64,000 nucleotides of DNA, taken from positions 186,001-250,000 of the forward strand of contig NZ_LATZ01000119.1 in assembly GCF_000981385.1 (NCBI RefSeq). The letters run 5' to 3'. The notes under the pieces are model-generated. The model did not search any database. It was not told where the DNA came from and saw nothing but the letters and a program-made list of their open reading frames with translations. This stretch comes from Bacillus sp. SA1-12 (GTDB taxonomy: Bacteria; Bacillota; Bacilli; Bacillales; Bacillaceae). The translations under genes were made by a program, and so were the position numbers. Positions 34,134 to 42,904 of this stretch are shown here, piece after piece (the stretch's first letter is position 1; each line of letters starts with the position of its first letter).

Positions 34134-34765
34134 ATGAAGGGAGAATTGAAAAAAGTCTCTTAATTTTTTGGTCTTTTTCATGATAGGACCTGTTACTTCT
34201 AGTGGTGGTTATGTCATGGTTCCATTAATTAAAAAAGAAGTGGTTCATAAAAAAATGGGTGAAAAGTTAGAATCTCAAAGATGTTTTTGCCATTACAGGG
34301 ACAATACAGGTGCTATAGCAGTAAATGCAGCCATCCTTATCAGCCATCTGGTTAAAGTGGAGTTATTGCTGCAACATTACCTCCTACATTTTTGATTAAA
34401 CTTATATCTTGGGGTGCTTTCTAACTTTTAAGAAAACCCATATGTTGAATTAGAATTCTTAGGTAGCCGAGCAACTTTCGCTTTGTTTGTGTATGTTGAG
34501 TTAAAAATTGCATTAATTGATAAGGCACCGTTTTCTTTAGCACTTTGCATGGTTATTGCTTGGTGGAGGCTATGCAATGCTTCCTTAGAAAATGAGGGTA
34601 ACAAGTAAGGGATGGATCACAACAACAGTTTTTAATGATGCGGTTAATTTAGCAGGCATGACACCAGGATTAATTGCTTCTAAGATTCCAACAATCGTAG
34701 GTTTTAAGGCAGCAGGGTTGCCAAGAGCTAATATCTCCTCTATTGACATGAGTTTACCCTCCTAG
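34134..34765 (+). pseudogene. Decayed chromate transporter pair (CHR family, two half-size genes)
   Basis: Pieces of two CHR-domain proteins can be read in changing frames. First: GPVTSSGGYVMVPLIKKEVV, then by frameshift DVFAITGTI and GAIAVNAAILIS, then AATLPPTFLIKLIS. Second, from about 34560: GGYAMLP, then KGWITTTVFNDAVNLAGMTP followed by GLIASKIPTIVGFKAAGLP, stopping at 34763-34765. Intact Bacillus genomes carry two adjacent half-length CHR genes (ywrA/ywrB type). At least three frameshifts and an early stop after MKGELKKVS make it non-functional. AAGAAGGAATT before 34134 is the old ribosome binding site. Confidence 0.72.
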
Positions 34766-34920
34766 CCTTTCACAGTTTCTATCTTGAAGAGTAAATTCAT
34801 TCTATCCAAATACTTAGTTTTAGCTTTTGTTATTTTCGAAACCATTAAGTAAAAACAATCGCTACTTTGAAATTCATTAAGGGCATTAATATTAAAGAAA
34901 ATTATAATTGTTTTATAAAC

Positions 34921-34942
34921 CACACAATCATATAATTGTATG
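34921..34942. promoter_or_regulatory. MocR operator-like palindrome 1
   Basis: CACACAAT-N6-ATTGTATG, immediately upstream of the MocR start codon. Two further copies with the same half-sites lie at 36381 and 36514. Autoregulation is likely. Confidence 0.6.
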
Positions 34943-34958
34943 AAAAAGGATGCGTATT

Positions 34959-36347
34959 ATGCCGATTAATTCTTTTGAAAACTATCCGATGAGCTGGAAA
35001 CCATCGATTGATAAAACGAAAAAGCCAATTTATCAAGCAATCGCAGGGCAATTGGAACAGGATATTTTAAACGGAGTTTTATTACCAGGAACAAAACTTC
35101 CCCCACAGCGAGAACTGGCCGATTATTTAGATTTAAATCTGAGTACCATTTCAAAAGCGTTTAAAGTGTGTGAGTTAAAGGGGTTGTTAAGTGCATCGGT
35201 AGGAAGTGGGACATTTGTATCGTATGATGCGTTATCGAATGCATATTTACTTGAAGATACAAAGCCAAAGCAATTAATTGAAATGGGGGCAACACTTCCA
35301 GATAATGCTTCTTATGAGCCATTGCTGCTGCAACTAAAAAGTATGCTGCAAGAGCCAGATTATGAAAGATGGTTTGGTTATGGTCGGGCAGGTGAAAGCC
35401 TTTGGCTGAAGGATGCGGCAATAAAGTTAATCCGAAGAGGTGGTTTTGAAACAACCGTTGATCACATTTTATTTGCTAATGGGGGCCAAAATGCGATGGC
35501 TGCAACACTAGCAAGTCTTTGTAAGCCTGGAGACCGTATTGGTGCTAATGATCATACATACCCTGGTTTAAAAACTGTTGCAGCGATGCTTAGTGTGAAA
35601 ATAGTACCGATAAAATCAGAGAACAATGAAATGAGTCCAGCTGCCTTTGAATATGCGTGTAAAAATGACAATATAAAAGGTATTTACTTGATTCCAGATT
35701 ATCATAACCCTACAGCTTCTTGTATGTCTGTTGAGAATCGCAAATCGATTGCAGCAATTGCCAAAAAGTATAATCAGTTCATTATTGAAGATGCGACGTA
35801 TCATCTACTCAACGAAAAACCACTTCCAGCAGTTGCAGCATTTGCACCTGAACAGGTTATCTATATTGCGAGTTTATCGAAATCAATAGCACCGGGGTTA
35901 CGATTAGCCTATGTTGCAGTACCGAGTCGATTTAAGGAGCCTATTTCAAAGGCACTTTATAATCTAAATATATCCGTTTCCCAATTACTAGCAGAACTGG
36001 CTGCACGTACGATTGTTTCCAATCAATTTGAAACGATCATTGATGTTCATCGGGAACAAACCAGTCGAAGAAATCAAGTGGTAAATCGATATTTGGCAGA
36101 CTATAGCTGTTTAGGTTCTGATACAGGTATCTTTCGCTGGTTACTATTACCAGGCAAAATCTCAGGCGCTGAATTTGAAAGATTAGCTGCAAAACATGGG
36201 GTACAAGTGTATGCGGCAGAACGTTTTGTCGTTGGAAATAGTTGTCCAGAGCGGGCTGTAAGGGTTGCTGTCTGTGCACCAGAAACGCTTGAGGAGCTTG
36301 AGCAAGGATTGATGATCCTTAAGCGTTTACTAAACGATCTTACCTAA
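34959..36347 (+). CDS. MocR-family regulator (GntR HTH plus aminotransferase domain)
   Basis: A 462-residue protein. Residues 15-85 are a GntR winged helix (PIYQAIAGQLEQDILNGVLL, then LPPQRELADYLDLNLSTISKAF). Residues 110-460 are a class I aminotransferase fold, with PDYHNPTASCMS, IIEDATYHLL and ASLSKSIAPGLRLAY holding the PLP Lys. MocR proteins bind PLP or an amino-acid adduct and control a neighbouring gene. Palindromes of the type CATACAAT-N6-ATTGTATG lie before this gene and before the MFS exporter gene, its likely target. ATG 34959 suits AAAAAGGA; ATG 34950 is an alternative. Confidence 0.87.
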   Translation: MPINSFENYPMSWKPSIDKTKKPIYQAIAGQLEQDILNGVLLPGTKLPPQRELADYLDLNLSTISKAFKVCELKGLLSASVGSGTFVSYDALSNAYLLEDTKPKQLIEMGATLPDNASYEPLLLQLKSMLQEPDYERWFGYGRAGESLWLKDAAIKLIRRGGFETTVDHILFANGGQNAMAATLASLCKPGDRIGANDHTYPGLKTVAAMLSVKIVPIKSENNEMSPAAFEYACKNDNIKGIYLIPDYHNPTASCMSVENRKSIAAIAKKYNQFIIEDATYHLLNEKPLPAVAAFAPEQVIYIASLSKSIAPGLRLAYVAVPSRFKEPISKALYNLNISVSQLLAELAARTIVSNQFETIIDVHREQTSRRNQVVNRYLADYSCLGSDTGIFRWLLLPGKISGAEFERLAAKHGVQVYAAERFVVGNSCPERAVRVAVCAPETLEELEQGLMILKRLLNDLT

Positions 36348-36380
36348 TATTATTTTCCGTATATTTACAATGTTGTTTTC

Positions 36381-36409
36381 CATACAATTATAGAATTGTA
36401 TGGTTTTTT
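36381..36409. promoter_or_regulatory. MocR operator-like palindrome 2, also terminator-like
   Basis: CATACAAT-N6-ATTGTATG is a perfect 8+8 inverted repeat at 36381-36402, followed by GGTTTTTTT. In RNA it forms the terminator of the MocR gene; in DNA it matches the sites at 34921 and 36514. Confidence 0.6.
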
Positions 36410-36513
36410 TGTGTGCTACCATATTTAGAGATTACAATGGTTATTGTCGGATGGAAGTCTCACTTCATAACAATAATGGTTATTTTTTCAAAGATTGTTA
36501 AAAAATTGTTTGC

Positions 36514-36542
36514 CATACAATTATAATATTGTGTGGCTTTTT
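36514..36542. promoter_or_regulatory. MocR operator-like palindrome 3, also terminator-like
   Basis: CATACAAT-N6-ATTGTGTG at 36514-36535; with flanking bases the stem is GCCATACAAT/ATTGTGTGGC and TTTTTTT follows. It is 87 bases upstream of the MFS gene. Confidence 0.58.
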
Positions 36543-36621
36543 TAATAGTGATAAGATGTTTAAAATCTAGTTGAAGGATTAAATAAAATAAAATTAATTT
36601 TCTAGAAAGGTAGGTTAGATC

Positions 36622-37950
36622 GTGTTACAAGGTAGCGTAAAAAAGTCAGATGTTCAATCAGATTGGTTACAAGTCTACATTCGTTCCTCAGAAAAACAAA
36701 AACAACTATATAAAAGAACATTAATAGTTGTGATCATTTCCCAAATCTTTGGAGGTGCAGGACTTGCAGCAGGAATAACAGTGGGGGCACTTTTAGCCCA
36801 AGACATGTTAGGTACAGATAGTGTAACAGGAATTCCTACGACATTATTCACTTTAGGGTCAGCAGGGGCTGCACTGCTTGTGGGACGTCTTTCTCAGCGA
36901 TTTGGACGTCGTTCCGGACTTGCGACAGGATTTTTGGCTGGAGGCATTGGTGCCATTGGCGTAGTCATTTCAGCATTAACAAATAGCATTCTCCTTTTAT
37001 TTATTTCACTGCTTATCTATGGAGCTGGATCAGCAACAAACTTACAAGCACGCTACGCAGGAACTGACTTGGCAAACTCCACACAAAGGGCAAAGGCTAT
37101 TAGTATGGCTATGGTTTCCACCACATTCGGTGCAGTTGCAGGCCCAAACCTGGTGGATGTAATGGGTGGGTTTGCCAAATCCATAGGAATTCCTTCTTTA
37201 GCTGGTCCATTTATATTAGCTGCCACAGCTTATATACTTGCTGGTTTGGTTCTGTTAATTTTTCTTCGTCCTGATCCCTTTATTGTTGCAAAAGCAATAT
37301 CAGATACTCAAAGTAAAAACAGCCTATTAGAAGAAAAATCTACTATGTTATCAATAAACAGACGAGGAATTTTTGCAGGTGCATCAGTAATGGTTCTTAC
37401 TCAATTTGTAATGACGGCAATTATGACGATGACACCTATTCATATGGGACACCATGGACATGGTTTGAATGAAGTAGGGCTTGTTATTGGATTTCATATT
37501 GGTGCTATGTTTTTGCCTTCATTAGTAACTGGTTTTCTTGTTGATAAAATTGGCCGTTCTGCTATGGCCATTGCTTCAGCTGTTACGCTACTTGCTTCAG
37601 GCATTTTAGCTGCTATGGGACCTGCTGATTCGATGGTCGTCCTCATTACAGCACTTGTTTTACTTGGGCTTGGCTGGAATTTTGGTTTAATTAGCGGCAC
37701 AGCAATCCTAGTTGATGCAACTCCGCCATCTACTAGGGCTAAGACGCAGGGTTCTGTCGATGTTTGGATTGCTTTGTCAGGAGCATTAGGTGGAGGCTTA
37801 TCAGGAATCGTTGTAGCACATTCTAGTTATGGAGCACTTTCCATTGCTGGTGCTGTACTCTCATTACTGCTTATTCCAATTATTATTTATGCCACTAGAA
37901 AAAAGACTAGGATTGAAAAAATAGAAGTAACTGAAAATTCGACATTTTAA
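36622..37950 (+). CDS. MFS exporter
   Basis: A 442-residue major facilitator with about 12 hydrophobic segments. The loop 2-3 signature is VGRLSQRFGRRSGLATG, and a related loop in the second half is VTGFLVDKIGRSAMA. A His-rich loop (IHMGHHGHGLNEVG) sits in the middle. Exported substrate is unknown; drug or metabolite efflux fits. Start is GTG behind AAAGGTAGG. It is probably controlled by the MocR protein encoded upstream, since the same palindrome precedes both genes. It is followed by an aminotransferase gene. Confidence 0.82.
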   Translation: MLQGSVKKSDVQSDWLQVYIRSSEKQKQLYKRTLIVVIISQIFGGAGLAAGITVGALLAQDMLGTDSVTGIPTTLFTLGSAGAALLVGRLSQRFGRRSGLATGFLAGGIGAIGVVISALTNSILLLFISLLIYGAGSATNLQARYAGTDLANSTQRAKAISMAMVSTTFGAVAGPNLVDVMGGFAKSIGIPSLAGPFILAATAYILAGLVLLIFLRPDPFIVAKAISDTQSKNSLLEEKSTMLSINRRGIFAGASVMVLTQFVMTAIMTMTPIHMGHHGHGLNEVGLVIGFHIGAMFLPSLVTGFLVDKIGRSAMAIASAVTLLASGILAAMGPADSMVVLITALVLLGLGWNFGLISGTAILVDATPPSTRAKTQGSVDVWIALSGALGGGLSGIVVAHSSYGALSIAGAVLSLLLIPIIIYATRKKTRIEKIEVTENSTF

Positions 37951-38026
37951 TAGAGTAAGGGCAGCCTACTAAACTTATAAAATAAATTCTAAACAGTATA
38001 AAAAATAAAAAAAGGAAGGTTTATAT

Positions 38027-39229
38027 ATGGAAAATAAATTTGCTGAGAGAGCTCGTTTCATAAAATCTTCTGAGACAAGAGAAATACTAAAAGTAACAGA
38101 AAGACCAGAAATCATCTCATTTGCGGGAGGACTGCCAGCTCCAGAGTTGTTTCCTGTAGAAGCACTTAAGGAAGTATGTAATGCTGTATTGAATGAAGAA
38201 GGTGCGGCTTCTCTTCAATATAGTACGACAGAAGGATATATTCCATTAAGAGAAGCTATTTGTCAAAGGATGAAAAGTATTGGAATAAACTCTACTATAG
38301 AAAATGTTCTTATTACATCAGGATCCCAGCAAGCAATAGACCTTACAGGAAGATTATTTATCAATGAGGGAGATACGATTATTTGTGAAAGCCCAACCTA
38401 CCTTGCAGCAATTAACGCATTCAAGTCATATAATGCCAAATTTGTTGAAGTAGCTATGGATGATGATGGAATGGTGATGGAAGAGCTAGAGAAAAAACTT
38501 CAAGAGCATCCTAACACAAAACTTATCTATACAATTCCAGATTTCCAAAACCCTACAGGCCGCACACTAAAACTCGAAAGACGGATAAGAATGATTGAGC
38601 TTGCTAATCAATATGATGTGCTGATTGTAGAGGATAATCCTTATGGAACTGTAAGGTTTGCCGGTGAGGAACTCCCGCCCGTGAAACATTTTGACACAGA
38701 GAGTCGAGTCATTTATATAAGCACTTTCTCGAAAATTTTTTCTCCCGGTCTTCGGCTTGGATGGATTTGTGCAGACAAATCTTTCATTCATAAATACGTT
38801 GCTTTTAAGCAAACAGCTGACTTACATACTGACAGCTTTGCTCAAAGAATGGCAGCGAAGTATATGGAAATTTATGATATCGAAGAGCATATTAAGAAAA
38901 TCAAAGCTGTTTATAAAGAAAGATGTACAACTATGTTAACTTGTATTGAAGAATTTTTCCCAAAGAATTTGTCTTACAGTAAGCCAGAAGGCGGATTATT
39001 TATTTGGGTTGAGCTTTCTGAGGGCGTTGATTCAACGCATATATTTAACGAGTGCTTGAAAAATAATGTTGCTTGTGTTCCTGGTGCGCCATTTTTTCCA
39101 AATGGTACACAAAAAAGTACATTTCGTTTAAATTACTCAAACATGTCTAACGAGAAAATCATTGAAGGTATGAAGCGTATGGGAGAAGTATTGCATCGCG
39201 AATTAGAAAAAGAAACAACTCTTTTATAA
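38027..39229 (+). CDS. PLP-dependent aminotransferase (2-aminoadipate/MocR-catalytic type)
   Basis: A 400-residue class I aminotransferase. It starts with FAERARFIKSS and has ISFAGGLPAPELFP, ITSGSQQAIDL, IPDFQNPTGRT, IVEDNPYGTVRF, and STFSKIFSPGLRLGW with the catalytic Lys. This is the LysN/aromatic or 2-aminoadipate type with broad specificity. It resembles the catalytic part of MocR but has no DNA-binding domain. AAAGGAAGG precedes the ATG. With the exporter it may handle an amino compound sensed by the MocR protein (inference). A terminator follows. Confidence 0.82.
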   Translation: MENKFAERARFIKSSETREILKVTERPEIISFAGGLPAPELFPVEALKEVCNAVLNEEGAASLQYSTTEGYIPLREAICQRMKSIGINSTIENVLITSGSQQAIDLTGRLFINEGDTIICESPTYLAAINAFKSYNAKFVEVAMDDDGMVMEELEKKLQEHPNTKLIYTIPDFQNPTGRTLKLERRIRMIELANQYDVLIVEDNPYGTVRFAGEELPPVKHFDTESRVIYISTFSKIFSPGLRLGWICADKSFIHKYVAFKQTADLHTDSFAQRMAAKYMEIYDIEEHIKKIKAVYKERCTTMLTCIEEFFPKNLSYSKPEGGLFIWVELSEGVDSTHIFNECLKNNVACVPGAPFFPNGTQKSTFRLNYSNMSNEKIIEGMKRMGEVLHRELEKETTLL

Positions 39230-39358
39230 TTCAGAGTTGTCAGTTTGATCGAGAAAGACACCCCAGAGAAATAATGTCTTGTGCTCCAGTTTTATATGTT
39301 ATATCCATTTCCTTATGTTGATTATTGTTCGCCATATAACTTAATAACTCAATGTTGC

Positions 39359-39387
39359 AAAGCGATTGCTTATAGAATCGCTTTTTT
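39359..39387 (+). terminator. Rho-independent terminator
   Basis: AAAGCGAT at 39359-39366 pairs with ATCGCTTT at 39377-39384, followed by TTT. Confidence 0.72.
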
Positions 39388-39510
39388 GTGTTTTATCGTA
39401 ATCATTATTATAACATCTACATCTTATAAGCCTTTGTGGTTTTTTATTTAGTTAGATAGTTATAGACGTTAATACTTTTTCCTTTATTAAAAGACAACTT
39501 TTTATTTGGG

Positions 39511-39559
39511 TTGACGAAAAGCATTTTTAATTGTATTATTCAATTAATCAATTGATTAT
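39511..39559 (+). promoter_or_regulatory. Sigma-A promoter with overlapping palindromic operator
   Basis: TTGACG at 39511-39516 and TATTAT at 39534-39539, spacer 17. A near-palindrome TTATTCAATT-AATC-AATTGATTAT occupies 39536-39559, covering the -10 and start region. A perfect version lies at 39804-39827. This is the position for a repressor of the ArsR type. Confidence 0.6.
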
Positions 39560-39624
39560 TATATTTATGATAATTAGTTGTATCTCATTAATAATAGTAG
39601 AAAAATAGAGGAGGTTATTTCTAT

Positions 39625-39770
39625 AGGGGCAATAAAAAAACTGATAAAAGAGACATTTCAAAACCAGGTTCAGGCGTGACATTGGATGATTTCCGGGCTC
39701 CTTGGTGCGGGGCCATGTAAAGTTCAATTCCAATTGTAGAAGAAATAAGCTTTATTCTTATTAGGTAAAT
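39625..39770 (+). pseudogene. Thioredoxin remnant (trxA-like)
   Basis: Reading with two frameshifts gives IKKLIKETFQNQVQA, then VTLDDFRAPWCG, then GPCKVQF and PIVEEIS. That is the N-terminal half of a thioredoxin with the WCGPC active site. GAGGAGG at 39608-39614 is the old ribosome binding site, but the start codon reads ATA, a stop TGA interrupts the first segment, and the C-terminal half is gone. It still has a promoter and operator upstream, so it decayed recently. Confidence 0.65.
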
Positions 39771-39803
39771 AAATTTGATAGACTAGTTGGAATTCTTATG
39801 CTC

Positions 39804-39827
39804 TTATTCAATTAATCAATTGAATAA
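39804..39827. promoter_or_regulatory. Perfect palindromic operator (second copy)
   Basis: TTATTCAATT-AATC-AATTGAATAA: ten-base arms, perfectly complementary. It is repeated with two to three changes at 39536, and its right arm recurs exactly at 41080-41089 just before the ArsR-rhodanese gene. It probably regulates the SDR gene that starts at 40036. Confidence 0.58.
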
Positions 39828-40035
39828 TTAGATTTGAATCACATGAATTTTTCAAGATGAACATAGGGCTGTCTAATCACAAATTGGAAATAAATGTTTT
39901 AAATTAAATCAACCTTTAGTAGGTAGTTAATAGAGTTACCTATTGTAAATGAATTAGTAATTGGTAACTAAAAACAGTAAATAATGTGATTGATGCATCA
40001 ACTGAACGAAATAATAAAAATGGAGATGAATGATA

Positions 40036-40806
40036 ATGAGATTTGAAAACAAAACTGTAATCGTAACTGGTGGAGGTACCGGGATTGGGAAAGCCACTGC
40101 AAAAAGGTTTTTTGAAGAAGGAGCAAATGTGGTTATTAATGGACGCAGAGAAAATGTGTTAAAGGAAACGGCTTTAGAAATTGACCCAACTGGCAAAAAA
40201 GTTTTATATGTAGCCGGTGACATCAGTAAAAAAGAAACTTCGGAGAATTTGGTTGAAAAAGCAGTAGAAGTGTTTGGTGGTGTAGATATATTAGTTAATA
40301 ATACAGGGAAATTTAATCCAACACCATTCCTTGACCACACAGAGGACGATCTACAATCCTATTTAGATACAATCGTTAAAGGAACATTCTATCCTTCTCA
40401 AGCAGTTATCCCAGAAATGAAAAAACGTGGGGGTGGAGCAATTGTAAATACTGGTTCTATGTGGGCAATTCAAGCAGTGGAAGCAACTCCTTCATCTGCA
40501 TACTCTGCTGCAATGGCAGGTAGACATGCGTTAACAAGAAATTTAGCCGTAGAATTTGCTGGTGATCACATTCGAGTAAATGCAGTAGCACCTGCAGTTG
40601 TTGAAACACCAATTTATAATACTTTTATGTCAGAAGAACAGGTAGCAGAAGTATTACCAACTTTTAATGCGTTTCATCCTATTGGGCGCAATGGTACTCC
40701 AGACGATGTAGCAAATGCAGTTTTATTCCTTGCGGATGATTCATCGTCATGGATTACAGGTGTTATTATGCCACTTGATGGTGGAGTTACAGCTAGATTA
40801 AGATAA
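40036..40806 (+). CDS. Short-chain dehydrogenase/reductase with Met at the catalytic Lys position
   Basis: A 256-residue classical SDR. The Rossmann motif TGGGTGIGKAT, NNTG (normally NNAG), and the catalytic Ser in IVNTGSM are present. The active-site YxxxK is Y156-SAA-M160: Tyr is kept but Lys is replaced by Met. The C-terminal WITGVIMPLDGG is typical. Without that Lys the normal proton relay is impaired, so activity may be altered or lost. ATG 40036 follows GGAGATGA; ATG 40030 is an alternative. A palindromic operator lies 209 bases upstream. Confidence 0.82.
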   Translation: MRFENKTVIVTGGGTGIGKATAKRFFEEGANVVINGRRENVLKETALEIDPTGKKVLYVAGDISKKETSENLVEKAVEVFGGVDILVNNTGKFNPTPFLDHTEDDLQSYLDTIVKGTFYPSQAVIPEMKKRGGGAIVNTGSMWAIQAVEATPSSAYSAAMAGRHALTRNLAVEFAGDHIRVNAVAPAVVETPIYNTFMSEEQVAEVLPTFNAFHPIGRNGTPDDVANAVLFLADDSSSWITGVIMPLDGGVTARLR

Positions 40807-41079
40807 TGATAAAAAAGGAGCAATCATAAAAAAGTGGTAATAAGTTTTCTACATTTTAATCAGTACCCTTGTATCTAACCATAATAATTTAGAAACAGTA
40901 ATATCAATGGATCTATATTGTAAACGATGATATTGTTAATTCCGGCTAACCTGCATAAGGAAAGCAATCTCTATAATCATTTCTTTAACACATAGCTTTC
41001 TCTTGCAGATGAGTATGAGCAAATAAAATTATTATTTTGTTATTTTTACTTCAACTATAGTATCATCAACAATGTAAAT

Positions 41080-41089
41080 AATTGAATAA
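41080..41089. promoter_or_regulatory. Operator half-site before the ArsR-rhodanese gene
   Basis: AATTGAATAA is identical to the right arm of the palindrome at 39804-39827. It is 16 bases upstream of the regulator's start codon. The left arm is not conserved. Confidence 0.4.
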
Positions 41090-41104
41090 TAAAGGATGAT
41101 TAGT

Positions 41105-41776
41105 ATGGAAGAGCTCATTTCTTCTGCAAAAGATTATAAAGATGAATTGTATAAACAACTAGCAAGAATTGGAAAATGTTTATCGAGTGACAAACGCCTT
41201 GAGATATTAAATTTACTGGCTCAAGGTCCAAAAACAGTTGAAAAGTTGACGCAGGATACAGGTATGAATTTGGCTAATGTTTCTCGTCATCTTCAAGTTC
41301 TAAATGATTCAAGGTTAGTTAAGTTTACTAAAAAGGGAACATATGCTATTTATTCATTGGCTGATCCATCTGTTGTTGAGTTATTATTTTCCTTATGGCA
41401 TATTGGGGAAAATCAACTTTCAGATATCACTAGGATTAAAGAAGATTTCTTAGGTGGTATGGAAGGTTTATATACACTTACGATGGATCAAGTGTACGAA
41501 AAGTTAAATAGCGGAGATGTTGTCCTCCTAGACTTGCGTCCAGCAGAAGAATATAACGCTGGGCATATAGAAGGTGCGGTCTCTGTTCCTATGGAAAAGT
41601 TAGATTTATATCTTCAACAATTACAGAGAGATAAAGAAGTTGTAGCTTATTGTAGAGGGCAGTTCTGTGCTTTTTCTGCTATTGCTGCGCAAAAAATGAA
41701 AGAGCAAGGGTTTATGGCTTACCGTATGGCAGAAAGTATTCATGAATGGCAGAAGTATCTGGAACAAAAACATTAA
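41105..41776 (+). CDS. ArsR-family regulator fused to a rhodanese domain
   Basis: A 223-residue two-domain protein. Residues 10-95 are an ArsR winged helix (LARIGKCLSSDKRLEILNLL, then GMNLANVSRHLQVL). Residues 110-220 are a rhodanese domain (LLDLRPAEEYNAGHIEGAVS) with the active loop CRGQFC, nucleophile Cys183. Such fusions are thought to sense sulfane sulfur or redox state through the rhodanese Cys. It is probably the repressor for the operators at 39536 and 39804 and for the redox genes around it (inference). AAAGGATGAT precedes ATG 41105. Confidence 0.85.
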   Translation: MEELISSAKDYKDELYKQLARIGKCLSSDKRLEILNLLAQGPKTVEKLTQDTGMNLANVSRHLQVLNDSRLVKFTKKGTYAIYSLADPSVVELLFSLWHIGENQLSDITRIKEDFLGGMEGLYTLTMDQVYEKLNSGDVVLLDLRPAEEYNAGHIEGAVSVPMEKLDLYLQQLQRDKEVVAYCRGQFCAFSAIAAQKMKEQGFMAYRMAESIHEWQKYLEQKH

Positions 41777-42104
41777 TAGATATTTCATGACTACATGCAC
41801 TATAGCTTATGAACTTTCATATGCTTTCAATTTGTATTTTATTGATTTTACAAAAAACATTGCAAATTGTATTCACAACTTGGGTAATAGCGAGTCTCGA
41901 TACACGATAAAGACAAAAATATTGCTTTATAATGTCAGTAAGAATGGACAAAGTAATAAATAATGCATTTTTAGTAGTTTATATTTGAAAAGACAAATTT
42001 TATAATACATTTTATCATCGATGTGATTTATAAAATGTGCTACCTTTCTTACTGACATGCATTTTTCATTTATAAATTTTTAAAGTTTATTATAAATCTT
42101 TTTG

Positions 42105-42120
42105 TACTGACCGGTAGGTA
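42105..42120. promoter_or_regulatory. TetR-type operator-like palindrome
   Basis: TACTGACC-GGTAGGTA, near-palindromic 8+8 with the CCGG centre typical of TetR/AcrR-family sites. It lies 43 bases before the AhpD-like gene. No TetR gene is in the immediate neighbourhood. Confidence 0.4.
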
Positions 42121-42162
42121 GATAATTTTCTGAATATTTAGATAAAGGCAGAAGAAATGATA

Positions 42163-42825
42163 ATGAATAAAGATAGTCTGTATAAAAAATCAAATATTAA
42201 ACGTTTAGGTGAATTTAGTAAATTGTCTCCTGATGTATTTCAAGCTTTTGTAACCTTTGACAAGAAGGCGCTTGGTGAGGGGAAATTAAGCTCGAAGTTA
42301 AAAGAGCTTATTGCAATAGCTGTAGCACATACAACAGGGTGTCCTTATTGTATAGAACTTCATGTCAAGCAGGCAAAAAACAAGGAAGCATCAAAAGAGG
42401 AAATGGCTGAAGCAGTGATGATTGCCACTGCCCTTAAGGCAGGTTCGGCACTTGCTCATGGAGTTAACGCTCTTAATGCTTATGATAAAACTGATGATGA
42501 TGAATTGTATAGAGCAGCTTATTTTAATCGATTAAAAGAATTTTCTCAGTTAAACGGAGACACTTTTAAAGCATTTATTGCATTTGATCAACAAGCAATG
42601 AAAGCAGGAGAACTTACTGTTAAGGAAAAAGAGCTTATCGCAATAGCCGTAGCACATACAACAGGGTGTCCTTATTGCATCGATATTCACACTAAAGGAG
42701 CTAAAAAAGCAAAAGCGACGAAGGAAGAAGTAGCTGAATCTATAATGGTTGCTACTGCACTAAAAGCAGGATCTGCCCTTGCACATGGAGTAAATGCATT
42801 AATTGCATTCGATGAGTCAATTTAA
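42163..42825 (+). CDS. Tandem carboxymuconolactone decarboxylase/AhpD-like protein
   Basis: A 220-residue protein made of two CMD domains, residues about 10-105 and 120-215. Each has the redox motif AVAHTTGCPYCIELH or AVAHTTGCPYCIDIH (CxxC plus His), and each ends ATALKAGSALAHGVNAL. The halves are nearly identical around these motifs, so it is a recent internal duplication. AhpD-type proteins reduce peroxiredoxins or act as peroxidases. Start ATG 42163 or 42157; the ribosome binding site is weak. It fits with the surrounding redox genes. Confidence 0.82.
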   Translation: MNKDSLYKKSNIKRLGEFSKLSPDVFQAFVTFDKKALGEGKLSSKLKELIAIAVAHTTGCPYCIELHVKQAKNKEASKEEMAEAVMIATALKAGSALAHGVNALNAYDKTDDDELYRAAYFNRLKEFSQLNGDTFKAFIAFDQQAMKAGELTVKEKELIAIAVAHTTGCPYCIDIHTKGAKKAKATKEEVAESIMVATALKAGSALAHGVNALIAFDESI

Positions 42826-42904
42826 CTGGCTAATACTAAGAGGAAGAACTCTTTCGTAAGCACATTTAGAAAGCCTACACACACGATAAGAAGGAGGTAA
42901 GAAT

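Noticed and set aside
33978-34163. 61-codon ORF before the chromate transporter remnant
   Set aside because: No ribosome binding site, unusual composition, and its end overlaps the start of the decayed gene.
41742-41963. 73-codon ORF after the ArsR-rhodanese gene
   Set aside because: It starts inside the regulator gene in another frame and has no recognisable composition or ribosome binding site.
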